Source: a virus
Strand: one strand, 5' to 3'
Length of the DNA: 57,157 nucleotides
IMG/VR virus record: IMGVR_UViG_3300028829_000632
Location: 1-57,157 of that record
The stretch's first letter is position 1. Each line of letters begins with the position of its first letter. The position numbers were made by a program, and so were the translations under genes. Below, in pieces: positions 1 to 7,519 of the stretch. The notes under the pieces were generated by a model. The model worked only from the letters and a program-made list of their open reading frames with translations, was not told where the DNA came from and searched no databases.

Positions 1-581
1 AAATTCATTATCATTTGGATCGTAACCTTCATTCTTTAGTTCCGCATCAATGGCTAGTGCCGCTGCGGTCATAACATTATTAGTACCAAACCAATCATTC
101 TCTGATGCCCACTCTTCTGCCTTGGGATCATTGGCCGCAGGTCTAGGAGCAACCTGCCGTTGCACTGGCTGTTCTACTGGAGCAGCTTCATAATTACGTT
201 TGGCACTGGAAACATTCTTCAGATCACCCTGCGCTTCATTTAGCATTGTCTGAGCCTGAAGAAGTTTCTCCTTCTCACCATTTTCAAATGCTTCTAAATA
301 AGCTGCCTGAGCTAACTGAATTTTATCTGTCAATTGCTTTTCTGAAGCATCAAGACTTAGTTTATTAATCTCTTGTACTTCAGAGTGCTTTGTTTTGAGG
401 TTAGTTTCTAATTCCTCATTCTTCTGCATGAGGGAGTAAATCTGTTCGTCACGTTCTTTACGCTGACGAATGAGTTGTCGGATACGTTTCTGAGCGCCAG
501 ACGTTTCAACTCCATCTAGCTCTGACCCACCTTTTTCTTTTTCTTTTTCTTCTTTTTCTTCAGGTGCAGAAACTGCAATAG
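1..581. repeat. Left copy of 581-bp terminal overlap
   Basis: Bases 1-581 match 56577-57157 without gaps but with 13 substitutions (left positions 136, 137, 158, 202, 256, 268, 277, 322, 352, 373, 385, 438 and 451). Several change an amino acid (for example Ala/Val, Arg/Gln and Tyr/His). The overlap lies wholly inside the scaffolding gene. The genome therefore closes as a circle of 56,576 bp. The mismatches argue against an exact direct terminal repeat and for a join between two strains or population variants. Confidence 0.95.
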
Positions 582-675
582 TTTGTTCAGAAGATTCTTC
601 AATTTCATACGCAACTTCATTCTCCTCTGCATTATCAGGAACAGATACTTCGCTCCACTCTTCTTTTTCGATCAT
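1..675 (-). CDS. Probable scaffolding protein, N-terminal part, cut by window start
   Basis: Seen: reading leftwards from an ATG at 675 the frame stays open for 225 codons to base 1. The first 50 or so residues are very acidic with an alternating Lys/Glu run, followed by a long charged, Gln/Glu/Ala-rich stretch likely to form coiled coil. The last ~190 codons recur at the right end of the window (56577-57157), where the same frame runs on to a stop at 56316. Joined across the ends the protein would be 311 aa. Inferred: its place between the portal/GroES-like genes and the capsid genes, its acidity and its helical look suggest the head scaffolding protein; I see no decisive family motif. A sigma-70 promoter (732-760) lies just upstream and the 5' leader holds a small hairpin (691-710). 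The start has only a weak ribosome-binding site. Confidence 0.55.
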   Translation of the reverse strand, partial: MIEKEEWSEVSVPDNAEENEVAYEIEESSEQTIAVSAPEEKEEKEKEKGGSELDGVETSGAQKRIRQLIRQRKERDEQIYSLMQKNEELETNLKTKHSEVQEINKLSLDASEKQLTDKIQLAQAAYLEAFENGEKEKLLQAQTMLNEAQGDLKNVSSAKRNYEAAPVEQPVQRQVAPRPAANDPKAEEWASENDWFGTNNVMTAAALAIDAELKNEGYDPNDNEF

Positions 676-731
676 TGTTTTTTTCTTTCCCGTTGTTTAC
701 GAAACAAACGATTTAACGATTATATCAGTAT

Positions 732-760
732 ATTATAGCATAGTATTGTTATATCTACAA
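732..760 (-). promoter_or_regulatory. Sigma-70 promoter before scaffold/head genes
   Basis: On the minus strand the sequence reads TTGTAG (760-755), a 17-bp spacer, then TATAAT (737-732) preceded by TGC, an extended -10. The start of transcription would fall near 725, followed by a leader with a hairpin at 691-710 (8 bp with one bulged base, 3-nt loop). It is placed to drive the scaffold, head and capsid genes. Confidence 0.7.
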
Positions 761-761
761 A

Positions 762-1190
762 TTAAGCTGATCCTGCACTAAGATTAAAGGTAGGATCAAG
801 ATCAGCAGGGTTTTCTACACGGAGCATGATCTGGTCATCAAACAATAGAATAAGCCGTACTCCTTTATAAAATAGCTTAGTTCCTGTATGCTTACCGTAG
901 CAAACATAGTCCCCTTCTTTACACCAGTTACCTTTAGGAAACTTATCCCGATCTCTATATGCAAGATCACCAAGGCTTAGAACTTTACCAATAGTTGTAA
1001 GATAAGACATATCTTCTTTGGTAGAGTCTGGAATAATAATACCACCCTTGGTTAATGACTTAACCGAGACAGGGCGGATTAGAACATGAAAGCCGGGAAG
1101 TGATGGTAGTACATCAGGGTCTGGCTGTTCAATAGGGTCTGTGATCCAGAGATCATTTTTAATAGAATTACCTAAATTTACTTGTTGCAT
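762..1190 (-). CDS. GroES-like co-chaperonin
   Basis: Seen: 142 aa. From residue ~35 the protein follows the Cpn10 pattern: a conserved opening (GFHVLIRPV), a mobile-loop-like stretch ending IIIPDSTKE, then GKVLSLGD, EGDYVCYGKHTG, YKGV and the final strand DDQIMLRVEN. Known: such proteins cap the GroEL chamber; T4 gp31 does this to fold the T4 capsid protein. Inferred: it retools host GroEL to fold a virion protein, most likely the capsid protein of the same arm. The ATG at 1190 is chosen because AGGAGT sits just before it; an earlier ATG at 1202 would place that ribosome-binding site inside the gene. It starts one base after the stop of the 64-aa gene. An N-terminal extension of ~35 residues is unusual for bacterial GroES (about 95 aa). 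Confidence 0.85.
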   Translation of the reverse strand: MQQVNLGNSIKNDLWITDPIEQPDPDVLPSLPGFHVLIRPVSVKSLTKGGIIIPDSTKEDMSYLTTIGKVLSLGDLAYRDRDKFPKGNWCKEGDYVCYGKHTGTKLFYKGVRLILLFDDQIMLRVENPADLDPTFNLSAGSA

Positions 1191-1191
1191 T

Positions 1192-1386
1192 TTACTCCTC
1201 ATCTTCGTCGTATATGCGTTTCTTTACAATATCAGTTAAACGGTCTCTTGACCACTCTAACCCTGCAAGAGTGCCTACCATTTGCTTATACTCAGCATAG
1301 TCACTGGCACTGCCATTACCAAGAGACACTCTTAGATTATTAATTTCTTCATTTAGTGTTTGAACAAATTCATCCCAGATAGTCAT
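1192..1386 (-). CDS. Small head-region protein (64 aa), unknown
   Basis: No family recognised. The protein is acidic and mostly helical by composition, ending in EDEE. Its ATG overlaps the stop of the 70-aa gene (TAATG) and its stop is one base from the GroES-like start, so it is translated within the portal-to-chaperonin gene run. Unannotated short genes in this position are common in podovirus-like head modules. Confidence 0.7.
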   Translation of the reverse strand: MTIWDEFVQTLNEEINNLRVSLGNGSASDYAEYKQMVGTLAGLEWSRDRLTDIVKKRIYDEDEE

Positions 1387-1598
1387 TACTTGAGTTTAGC
1401 AGGACCGGGAAATTCAAACGAGGACTTATCGAACTCGCCAAGAACACTACGATTCTTACGTGTGCCGTAGGACTCTTCCTTTACTACATCACCAAACGTA
1501 GCACGATTAGAAGACGGTACATGTGTAACGTATCCGTCAGTAATACCTTTAACATCGGGCTTCACATGATCGTGATAGCCCTTTCCTTTTGTCATCAT
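1386..1598 (-). CDS. Small protein (70 aa) after portal, unknown
   Basis: The protein is basic and polar, rich in Lys, Gly and Ser, with no membrane segment or recognisable motif. The start overlaps the portal stop codon (ATGATGA), with AGGAGA a suitable distance upstream; the ATG at 1595 is an equally possible start one codon later. Tight overlap with both neighbours marks it as part of the structural run. Function unknown. Confidence 0.7.
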   Translation of the reverse strand: MMTKGKGYHDHVKPDVKGITDGYVTHVPSSNRATFGDVVKEESYGTRKNRSVLGEFDKSSFEFPGPAKLK

Positions 1599-4066
1599 TG
1601 GTTGTCTCCTTGAAACTGTTTAAGAAATTCAAATATTTCTTGAGTTGTGTTTTCTTTTTCTTTACCTTGCTGCTTTTCAGCTTCAATAGCCAATAGTGTA
1701 AGAGCTTCAAGGGCTTTGATATCTTGCTTACTATTCCGATCTAGCTCGGCTTTCTCTCGTTTGAAGTTATCAGTAGAGTTAGTTTTCAACATACTAATAA
1801 TCTGATCGTTCTCTTCAAGCTCAAGTTTCTTATTCTTCAGTTCCATATCAGCCGCTGAGATAGCAGTATCATTCTGAAGTTTTTGTTTCTCAAGTTCTAC
1901 CTTGGCCTGTTCAAGTGAAACTAGCTGCTGCTCTGGCGACTGTGCCATGCCCATAGCCATGTTAGCATTGAGAACCTGCTGTGCAGCCTGTGCTGTAATC
2001 ATCTCGATTACCTGTGGGTTACGAGCAGCATCTGGTCCAGCTTCCTGCATCAACTGCTGAGTCATACCTGCCACCTGTTCCTGATACTTCATTACAGAAT
2101 GTTCCTGAATGTTAGCTTCAAGAATAGGACGGAGCCTACCCATAATAGGATTAGAGCCGTTCATAGGGTCTTGAAGGTAAGCCATCTTAGTCTGGATATG
2201 TGCATCATGGTTCTGACCAGCAAATGCCCCGATAGGAATACCCTTTGTTGCAGCCATGATATCAGACACTGGGTCCATAGCTTGAGGCTCAATCTTAGGA
2301 GGCAGTATCTGTTCTAGGTTAGGCATGTTAGCAGCATGTAGAATAGTTCTATTCAATGCTTCTAGGTTAAACATTCCCGGCGGGGACTGCTGTGCCATCT
2401 GTAATGCCATGTTAGCCAACATCATGCGATGGGCATTGGATGGAATGTTAGGATCAGATACAGGGATAATATCTACACGACCATCAAAGTCTTTTCGGAA
2501 AATACTACGCGACTCAAAGGGGACATCATATGGATATTCGTCAGGTAAGTAATCATAGTTAATACTGGCAAGGATTCTAAATTCATCCTTCTGTGATTTA
2601 TGCACTCGCTTGTGAATAGCCGAGAAAAACTTACTACTGGCTTCAAGCAACGCCATAGTCGTGCCAACGGGTCCATAAGAGGCAGCATCAGAAATTACTT
2701 GCTCTGTGCTATCTGCAAACTTTTGTCCTGTCAAAGCTACAAACTGTAGCATCTGATATAGAGTTGAGGAAGGCTCTTTGTAGGGGAGGGGAACAATAGC
2801 CTTTGATAAATCTATACCCGTTGCTTCAACCTCTTTGAACTCGCCCGGACTGATTGGATCATTATCTCCAACAATCCTGACACCCTTAGCTTTAAATCCG
2901 CCCGGAAGATTAGCAAACTGACCTGCGTCTATAAGAGACCGCATTGCTGCCGTCGCACTCATTGTCAGATTTCCAAGGAAATGAATTAAGCCAAGGCCGT
3001 AAAAACCAAAACCGGGAACAAACCTGTAATGAACAAAGTGACTCCGCTTCTCACGGTTAGGATCGTCTTGTTCATAGTTTCTACGAATACTTAGTACCTG
3101 TCGAGAATCCTGCTCAACAGTTACAATATATGGAAGTGCTTCATCAGCATCTTCAATATCTAAATAACAATGCTGTTCCAGTAAGACATACTGAGGATCA
3201 TTATCATAATCAGGATTGAAACCAAGAATAGTATCAATCTTTTCTGCAAAAGAAGTAATCCCTGATTGAGAAGGAGTAGGAAGATCAGCATCCTGATACA
3301 CTCCTGCATTGATATCTTTTTGAATATCTATAGGACTACGATAGATTACATGCGTATACCTGTCAGCATTTCTAAGATCAGTAGCATAGTAAGAAATATA
3401 AAACTGGTCAATAGGAATAAACTCTGAGACAGGGCGCTTCAGTGTAGAGCTATAGTAAATCTTTTTAAACGCTGAACCAATCAAGGGGAGATGGAAAAGC
3501 ATTCTTTCAAATTCGTCAAAGTATTCTGGCATCTGCTCAGTAACCTGATAGTTCATAAAGTTCTGAACACGGTTAGCTTGCATTTCCTTTTCAGGAGTAG
3601 CACTGCCTAGAATATTTGCTTTTACTGGACCACTTGCAGGAAAGAGTTCCTGTGAAGCCTTCGACTGAAACTTAACAGCCGACTCAATTAGTAGTGGGTG
3701 GACTGCCGTACATGCGCCCTCAAAAGGTTCTGAACCTTGCTCTAGCTTTAAGCCTAGCAAATCAAACCCACGTTCAAACATAGACTCCCATTCAGAACGG
3801 GACTCCTTATCTGCTTGAAAATTATCTATGACCATGCGGCCAATCTCAAGAAGTTCTTCTTCTTCTAATGTTTCTGTTAAATCACCATACCACTCAGCAA
3901 CTTCGTCAGTCGCTTCCATGCCTACAGCTTCAGTAAAATCTACAATGACGCCATCACCTTCAGGATCAATCTCAATGCTTGCTCCTGTTTCAGACTGCTC
4001 CATGAGAGGGATTACATTATCTTCTTCTTCAGGGATCGTGTCGAAAGGGTTACGTTCAGTTGCCAT
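1595..4066 (-). CDS. Portal protein
   Basis: Seen: 823 aa. It has an acidic N-terminus, a central mixed alpha/beta body, and a C-terminal ~130 residues rich in Gln, Glu, Lys and Ala that look like a long coiled coil (roughly residues 690-800). Known: podovirus portals of the P22 type are 700-850 aa with a long helical barrel at the C-terminus, and form the dodecameric ring through which DNA is packaged. Inferred: length, the helical tail and position two genes after the large terminase and before scaffold/capsid make portal the best call; the resemblance is to portals of marine podovirus-like phages. The start overlaps the stop of the 346-aa gene (TAATG). Confidence 0.8.
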   Translation of the reverse strand: MATERNPFDTIPEEEDNVIPLMEQSETGASIEIDPEGDGVIVDFTEAVGMEATDEVAEWYGDLTETLEEEELLEIGRMVIDNFQADKESRSEWESMFERGFDLLGLKLEQGSEPFEGACTAVHPLLIESAVKFQSKASQELFPASGPVKANILGSATPEKEMQANRVQNFMNYQVTEQMPEYFDEFERMLFHLPLIGSAFKKIYYSSTLKRPVSEFIPIDQFYISYYATDLRNADRYTHVIYRSPIDIQKDINAGVYQDADLPTPSQSGITSFAEKIDTILGFNPDYDNDPQYVLLEQHCYLDIEDADEALPYIVTVEQDSRQVLSIRRNYEQDDPNREKRSHFVHYRFVPGFGFYGLGLIHFLGNLTMSATAAMRSLIDAGQFANLPGGFKAKGVRIVGDNDPISPGEFKEVEATGIDLSKAIVPLPYKEPSSTLYQMLQFVALTGQKFADSTEQVISDAASYGPVGTTMALLEASSKFFSAIHKRVHKSQKDEFRILASINYDYLPDEYPYDVPFESRSIFRKDFDGRVDIIPVSDPNIPSNAHRMMLANMALQMAQQSPPGMFNLEALNRTILHAANMPNLEQILPPKIEPQAMDPVSDIMAATKGIPIGAFAGQNHDAHIQTKMAYLQDPMNGSNPIMGRLRPILEANIQEHSVMKYQEQVAGMTQQLMQEAGPDAARNPQVIEMITAQAAQQVLNANMAMGMAQSPEQQLVSLEQAKVELEKQKLQNDTAISAADMELKNKKLELEENDQIISMLKTNSTDNFKREKAELDRNSKQDIKALEALTLLAIEAEKQQGKEKENTTQEIFEFLKQFQGDNQ

Positions 4067-5106
4067 TATGCTGTTCCTGTATTATTTGTTGCAATGCCGA
4101 GTAGTCCTGCGCTTGAACCCGGCCCATAAATGCTATCTATTAAATCAGCGCGGTGGTTTATTTCTTCTTCTTCTTCTGTTAACTGCCTATTAATATTTAA
4201 TAGTCTATTAGCCTGTGCTACGCCATACATTTGTTTTATAATATCTTCAATATTTGTACCAGCAATACGTTCTTCGGCTGTCTGTCTGACTCTGGCGACA
4301 TCTGCATCTGACACATCTTCAACAGGGACTTCTTTAACTGCTGCAATTTTTTCTTTAATAATAATATCGTCTCCACCAGCATCGGTGCCATCATCGTCAC
4401 CATCGTCGTCATCTCCTTGATTACCACCCGGAGATGTAGTTGGGCCTGTGACAGTTGCTATACTGGGATCAAACCCAAGCGCCGCTGCGACAGCACTTGC
4501 AGTTCCGGGCATACCTATACCAATATTTTGTGAATAAGTCATATCAGGATTAACATTAAATCCTTTATCGGTAAGACCAACGAAACCCAGAGCAGCTCTG
4601 CCTACCATACCTTTACTAGGACCCGGCGTATTAAACGAAACTTGAGCATTCTGATTAGAACCTAATCCCATACTATTATTCTGACCGGGATCAGTAACAT
4701 CGCCAACAACTCCCATTGGGTCCATTCCAAAACTACCGGGATCATCGGGATCACCAAAACCCTGACCAGTAGTATCACCACTATCAGGATCAGAATCCTC
4801 ACCGGGACCGCCGGGTCCGGGACCACCTTGATCTGAGCCACCATCTACACTATCGTCGTAAGCTGGAATACCGTCAATCTTTCTACCACTACCACCAAGT
4901 GATTTTAATAAATCTTCTTCATTAGGATTAATGTAGGCCAGTCTGTGTGGCTGACCATTAATGTTCAGACTGTTCTGAACACTAGATAGACCACCTCCTT
5001 GCGCCATAGGCATAACAGGTTGCGTCCCCATGCTAATAGTAAGCATAGGTTTTTCACGTTCTAGTTTTCTGGATACTACTTCTTGTGCATATTCAAATAA
5101 AGACAT
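4066..5106 (-). CDS. Gly/Asp/Pro-rich virion-associated protein (346 aa)
   Basis: The N-terminal ~85 residues look folded and contain a stretch seen in many marine phage proteins (LAYINPNEEDLLKSLGGSG). Residues ~85-165 and 225-245 are low complexity, dominated by Asp, Gly and Pro, and probably unstructured. The last 90 residues are helical and charged. It lies between terminase and portal. Function unknown; a minor head or packaging-associated protein is a guess from position. It has its own promoter (5149-5177), and its leader carries a 5-bp hairpin (5118-5131) before the start. Confidence 0.7.
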   Translation of the reverse strand: MSLFEYAQEVVSRKLEREKPMLTISMGTQPVMPMAQGGGLSSVQNSLNINGQPHRLAYINPNEEDLLKSLGGSGRKIDGIPAYDDSVDGGSDQGGPGPGGPGEDSDPDSGDTTGQGFGDPDDPGSFGMDPMGVVGDVTDPGQNNSMGLGSNQNAQVSFNTPGPSKGMVGRAALGFVGLTDKGFNVNPDMTYSQNIGIGMPGTASAVAAALGFDPSIATVTGPTTSPGGNQGDDDDGDDDGTDAGGDDIIIKEKIAAVKEVPVEDVSDADVARVRQTAEERIAGTNIEDIIKQMYGVAQANRLLNINRQLTEEEEEINHRADLIDSIYGPGSSAGLLGIATNNTGTA

Positions 5107-5148
5107 TTAATTCCCCTGTAACAAAAGTTACCTCGCCTAACCCACTAT

Positions 5149-5177
5149 ATTATAGCACACTATTTTAAAATGTCCAA
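5149..5177 (-). promoter_or_regulatory. Sigma-70 promoter inside the end of terminase gene
   Basis: On the minus strand TTGGAC (5177-5172), 17 bp, TATAAT (5154-5149) with an extended -10 (TGC before TATAAT). The 11 bases TGCTATAATAT recur at the 732-760 promoter. Transcription would start near 5142 and read the 346-aa gene, portal and downstream genes independently of the terminase promoter. Confidence 0.6.
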
Positions 5178-6703
5178 TAGGTAGATTTCTTTTCCCTGAC
5201 AGGCTCATCCCAATCTGGATCGTCAGGATGTGCAAGGTTCCATGAGTCACGCATGTAATGTACTGCCATAGTCAACGCATCTACCTGATCGTCATGGGCT
5301 GAGTTTGGAAAACGGATTAACTCTTCTATAAGGTCATCTGCCCATTTCTTAGAGGTAGGTAGCCATAGCCGTCCTGCTTCCATGATAGGCGTAGCTGCAT
5401 AAACTCTGGATACCTTATCCCGATCTGGCATGTATTCCATGATGGGTAATCCTGATCTGCGTAAGTCCTGAATCAAAGACTGCCCACTTGCTTTCTTTTC
5501 AATCATGCAGACATCAGGTCTATACTGATTATACAGCTTCTGTGCAATACGCCTAAGCTCTGGGTACTCAAACCTACCCTTGACATTACCAAGTAAGATT
5601 AAGTTAGAAGCATAATCTTCTACCCCTTCTTCATCTTGGTCATACATGTAAAATATGCCCCATGTCTGGATAACACTGTAATCAGCCGTGTTACTTGTAG
5701 AGAAAGCAGTGTCCATCGTTTGTATAATAAACTCACAGGTAGGAGGCTCTTCGTATTCCCATTCCTGAATCCACTTCTTTTTAATTAACCCGCCTTCTTC
5801 GGGGGTAGGGTCTTGCATATAGAGAGCATTCCAGTATCTGCTACCATTACTGGCCTTGATCTCATGTTCATCAATACGTAATAGCGCATCAGACTTCCAT
5901 TCTGGAAAATAACTACTACCCACTGGTAAATCAAGCAGTTCTGCTGCTTCTTCGTCTACCCATGCAGGAATCTTAATTACTTCCCACGGGATTGTCTCAT
6001 AATCGCCCATGTCTTCCTGCTGTCGTAGCAACCATCCGCAGAGATCATCATGATGGTAGCGCGTATTAATAATAACAATCGCACCGTTGGGCATAATACG
6101 AGTACGTAGACCAGCAGGGTACCATTCTTTGATGTATCTTCTACCTGCATCTGAATATGAGTCCTCTTCAGACATCACATCATCCAGAATTGCTACATGA
6201 GCACCTCGTCCAGCAATTTGTGACCTGACACCAGCCGCATAGTAGGTACCATTCTGCGTGGTCTTCCACTTACCTGCTGCACGAACGTCACTACGTAGCG
6301 CAACACCGGGAAATATTTTAGAAAACTCTTCAGTATTAACCACATCTCGGACAGACCGACCAAAATCACTAGACAATTGGTCACTATGGGAGACAGTCAG
6401 TATCTCATGTTCTGGGTTTCTACCTATATACCATGCTGGAAACAACTTAGAACAGATAACAGACTTTGATGAACGTGGTGGAAGGAAGACCATCAGTCTT
6501 TTTATTTTTCCAGACTCTAAATCTTTCAGCTTTTCAGAGATTAGTTCAATATGTTTACCCATCTTCCAACCAGACACAAGGCTTGGAGCGACAAGACGTA
6601 CAAATGTGAGGAAATCTGTGTTGGCTTCTAGATTTATTTCTTGATTAAGAAGGTGCTGTAGGTCAATATATGAATCTAGAAAGTTATCTTCAATGTTTAA
6701 CAT
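5165..6703 (-). CDS. terL: Terminase large subunit
   Basis: Seen: 512 aa with both domains of a packaging motor. The ATPase has a Walker A-like PPRSSKS at residues 75-81 (the Gly-poor form typical of this group), Walker B ILDD at 172-175 and a coupling-type motif NTRYHHDDL near 210. The C-terminal RNase H-like nuclease has DTAFS, then IEKKASG, then HDDQVDALT, supplying the acidic metal ligands. Known: TerL pumps DNA through the portal and cuts the concatemer. The start is the only Met available; there is no ribosome-binding site, and the promoter at 6710-6738 predicts transcription starting on the A of this ATG. The small subunit is encoded far away on the other strand (28568-29056). Confidence 0.95.
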   Translation of the reverse strand: MLNIEDNFLDSYIDLQHLLNQEINLEANTDFLTFVRLVAPSLVSGWKMGKHIELISEKLKDLESGKIKRLMVFLPPRSSKSVICSKLFPAWYIGRNPEHEILTVSHSDQLSSDFGRSVRDVVNTEEFSKIFPGVALRSDVRAAGKWKTTQNGTYYAAGVRSQIAGRGAHVAILDDVMSEEDSYSDAGRRYIKEWYPAGLRTRIMPNGAIVIINTRYHHDDLCGWLLRQQEDMGDYETIPWEVIKIPAWVDEEAAELLDLPVGSSYFPEWKSDALLRIDEHEIKASNGSRYWNALYMQDPTPEEGGLIKKKWIQEWEYEEPPTCEFIIQTMDTAFSTSNTADYSVIQTWGIFYMYDQDEEGVEDYASNLILLGNVKGRFEYPELRRIAQKLYNQYRPDVCMIEKKASGQSLIQDLRRSGLPIMEYMPDRDKVSRVYAATPIMEAGRLWLPTSKKWADDLIEELIRFPNSAHDDQVDALTMAVHYMRDSWNLAHPDDPDWDEPVREKKSTYWTF

Positions 6704-6709
6704 AACATT

Positions 6710-6738
6710 ATTATAACATATATATTAATGTTAGACAA
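6710..6738 (-). promoter_or_regulatory. Sigma-70 promoter giving a leaderless terminase mRNA
   Basis: On the minus strand TTGTCT (6738-6733), 17 bp, TATAAT (6715-6710) preceded by TGT. Seven bases beyond the -10 is position 6703, the first base of the terminase start codon, so the mRNA would begin with AUG. Confidence 0.7.
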
Positions 6739-6926
6739 ATGTTAATTTATATCTTAATAGTGTAGTAGTATTGTTTATTAGTCTAATGGTTATATTAAGT
6801 GCGCGCTAAAAAATACTAGATTTTACTGCCCCATAGATTATGGGTACCCTTTCCTCCCTTTGGTATATTATATATATGTACGCGCCCGAGCATTTTCCGC
6901 GCAGGGTACGCGATTTAGTAAAAAAC

Positions 6927-6955
6927 TTTACAAAAAGCTGGAATAACAGATACCT
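6927..6955 (+). promoter_or_regulatory. Weak candidate early promoter
   Basis: TTTACA (6927-6932) matches the -35 consensus at five of six positions, but the element 16-17 bp downstream (GATACC/ATACCT) is a poor -10. If used, the transcript would start a few bases before the first 51-nt hairpin (6967) and carry the whole hairpin array as a leader. Confidence 0.3.
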
Positions 6956-6966
6956 TTTTCCAAGTT

Positions 6967-7017
6967 TAATTAATAAATACTACTTAGCTTCCTTTGGAAG
7001 CAGTATTTATTTAATTA
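6967..7017 (+). repeat. 51-nt bulged hairpin, copy 1 (variant)
   Basis: Architecture: 5-bp base TAATT/AATTA with one unpaired T on the 3' side (7012), a 10-bp stem (6972-6981 with 7002-7011), a 5-nt bulge ACTTA (6982-6986), a 6-bp inner stem GCTTCC/GGAAGC and loop TTT. Two base pairs of the 10-bp stem and one of the inner stem differ from the other copies but are compensated. No gene follows directly; the triloop array does. Confidence 0.85.
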
Positions 7018-7050
7018 TATACTAAATACCAACCCCAAACCTCCCCAAAT

Positions 7051-7209
7051 CATCCAAAGGATGTGTAGGGTGGCTAGTTCTGCTACAAGGTAGCAAGGCT
7101 AGTCTTCGACTAAACCTTTGGAAAGCTTATAACTTCTTAAGTTATCCACAGCAAAGCAAAGCTTTGTTGCACGATGAAGCAAGCAGAGCTTGACAAGGCT
7201 TTGCAAGCC
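7051..7209 (+). other. Run of seven perfect triloop hairpins
   Basis: Seven different perfect inverted repeats, each with a 3-nt loop, lie in 159 bases: CATCC/GGATG (7051-7063), TGCTAC/GTAGCA (7081-7095), TAGTC/GACTA (7100-7112), ATAACTT/AAGTTAT (7129-7145), a 9-bp stem with one G-U pair (7149-7169), CAAGC/GCTTG (7180-7192) and GGCTT/AAGCC (7197-7209). Their sequences are unrelated, so this is not an operator array for one repressor. It could be a structured RNA leader, single-strand DNA hairpins at an origin, or both. Confidence 0.75.
7142..7150 (+). promoter_or_regulatory. Perfect DnaA box
   Basis: TTATCCACA is the exact bacterial DnaA-box consensus. It overlaps the right arm of the 7-bp hairpin (7129-7145) and the foot of the next hairpin. 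Only one perfect copy was noticed here, so host DnaA use is a suggestion. Confidence 0.5.
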
Positions 7210-7217
7210 GCTATGAT
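7190..7217 (+). promoter_or_regulatory. Early sigma-70 promoter
   Basis: A perfect -35 TTGACA (7190-7195), 16 bp and TATGAT (7212-7217). Predicted transcription start is 7224, the first base of hairpin copy 2. Two of the triloop hairpins overlap the -35 and fill the spacer, so the promoter itself may be controlled through these inverted repeats. It is the best candidate for driving the rightward early genes. Confidence 0.75.
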
Positions 7218-7223
7218 GAAACC

Positions 7224-7274
7224 TAATTACTAACTACTACTTAGCTTACTACGTAAGCAGTAGTTAGTTAATTA
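7224..7274 (+). repeat. 51-nt bulged hairpin, copy 2
   Basis: Base TAATT/AATTA with a bulged T (7269), 10-bp stem ACTAACTACT/AGTAGTTAGT, bulge ACTTA (7239-7243), inner stem GCTTAC/GTAAGC and loop TAC. It begins at the predicted start of the early transcript and is followed by a leader ACAACTTGGAGT before the 54-aa gene. Confidence 0.9.
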
Positions 7275-7294
7275 AACAACTTGGAGTGAAATTT

Positions 7295-7459
7295 ATGAAC
7301 ATTGCAACAGCAATCCAAACTATCGAAGATAACAGCAACTTTGTTGCTTATGTCACCGTTGGTGGTAGTGAGCATCTCGACATCCATTCAGAGAATGGAG
7401 AGTTTATTTCTTGCATCCACACCGATGAAACCGACAGGTTTTTGGACATTCAAGGCTAA
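7295..7459 (+). CDS. Early small protein (54 aa), unknown
   Basis: ATG follows the ribosome-binding site TTGGAG by a normal distance and the frame closes with a TAA that is also the first three bases of hairpin copy 3. The protein is soluble and weakly acidic, with no recognisable motif. As the first gene after the early promoter it may act on the host early in infection, but this is only positional inference. Confidence 0.75.
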   Translation: MNIATAIQTIEDNSNFVAYVTVGGSEHLDIHSENGEFISCIHTDETDRFLDIQG

Positions 7460-7507
7460 TTACTAACTACTACTTAGCTTACTTTGTAAGCAGTAGTTAG
7501 TTAATTA
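7457..7507 (+). repeat. 51-nt bulged hairpin, copy 3
   Basis: Same architecture as copy 2 with loop TTT instead of TAC. The first three bases are the stop codon of the 54-aa gene; AAAGGAG for the next gene follows at once. Confidence 0.9.
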
Positions 7508-7519
7508 AAGGAGATTGAA

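Larger units (their letters stand above)
6704..7294. other. Divergence region and candidate replication origin
   Basis: These 591 bases carry no convincing gene and separate the two transcription arms. Bases 6704-6800 and 6930-7020 are very AT-rich. Bases 6780-6920 contain GC-rich words (GCGCGC, GTACGCG twice, the palindrome GGGTACCC). Then follow the first 51-nt hairpin, a run of seven triloop hairpins with a perfect DnaA box, the early promoter and hairpin copy 2. Divergent transcription, AT-rich flanks, a DnaA box and dense inverted repeats are what an origin would look like, but no experiment or iteron array proves it. A 19-codon reading frame at 7174-7233 has no ribosome-binding site and is not called. 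Confidence 0.5.

Noticed and set aside
1-581. Exact direct terminal repeat of a linear phage genome
   Set aside because: Thirteen mismatches in 581 bp are not compatible with a repeat copied in every round of replication.
7174-7233. 19-codon frame overlapping the hairpin array and early promoter
   Set aside because: No ribosome-binding site, and the strong promoter starts downstream of its ATG; kept only as an alternative explanation for part of the array.
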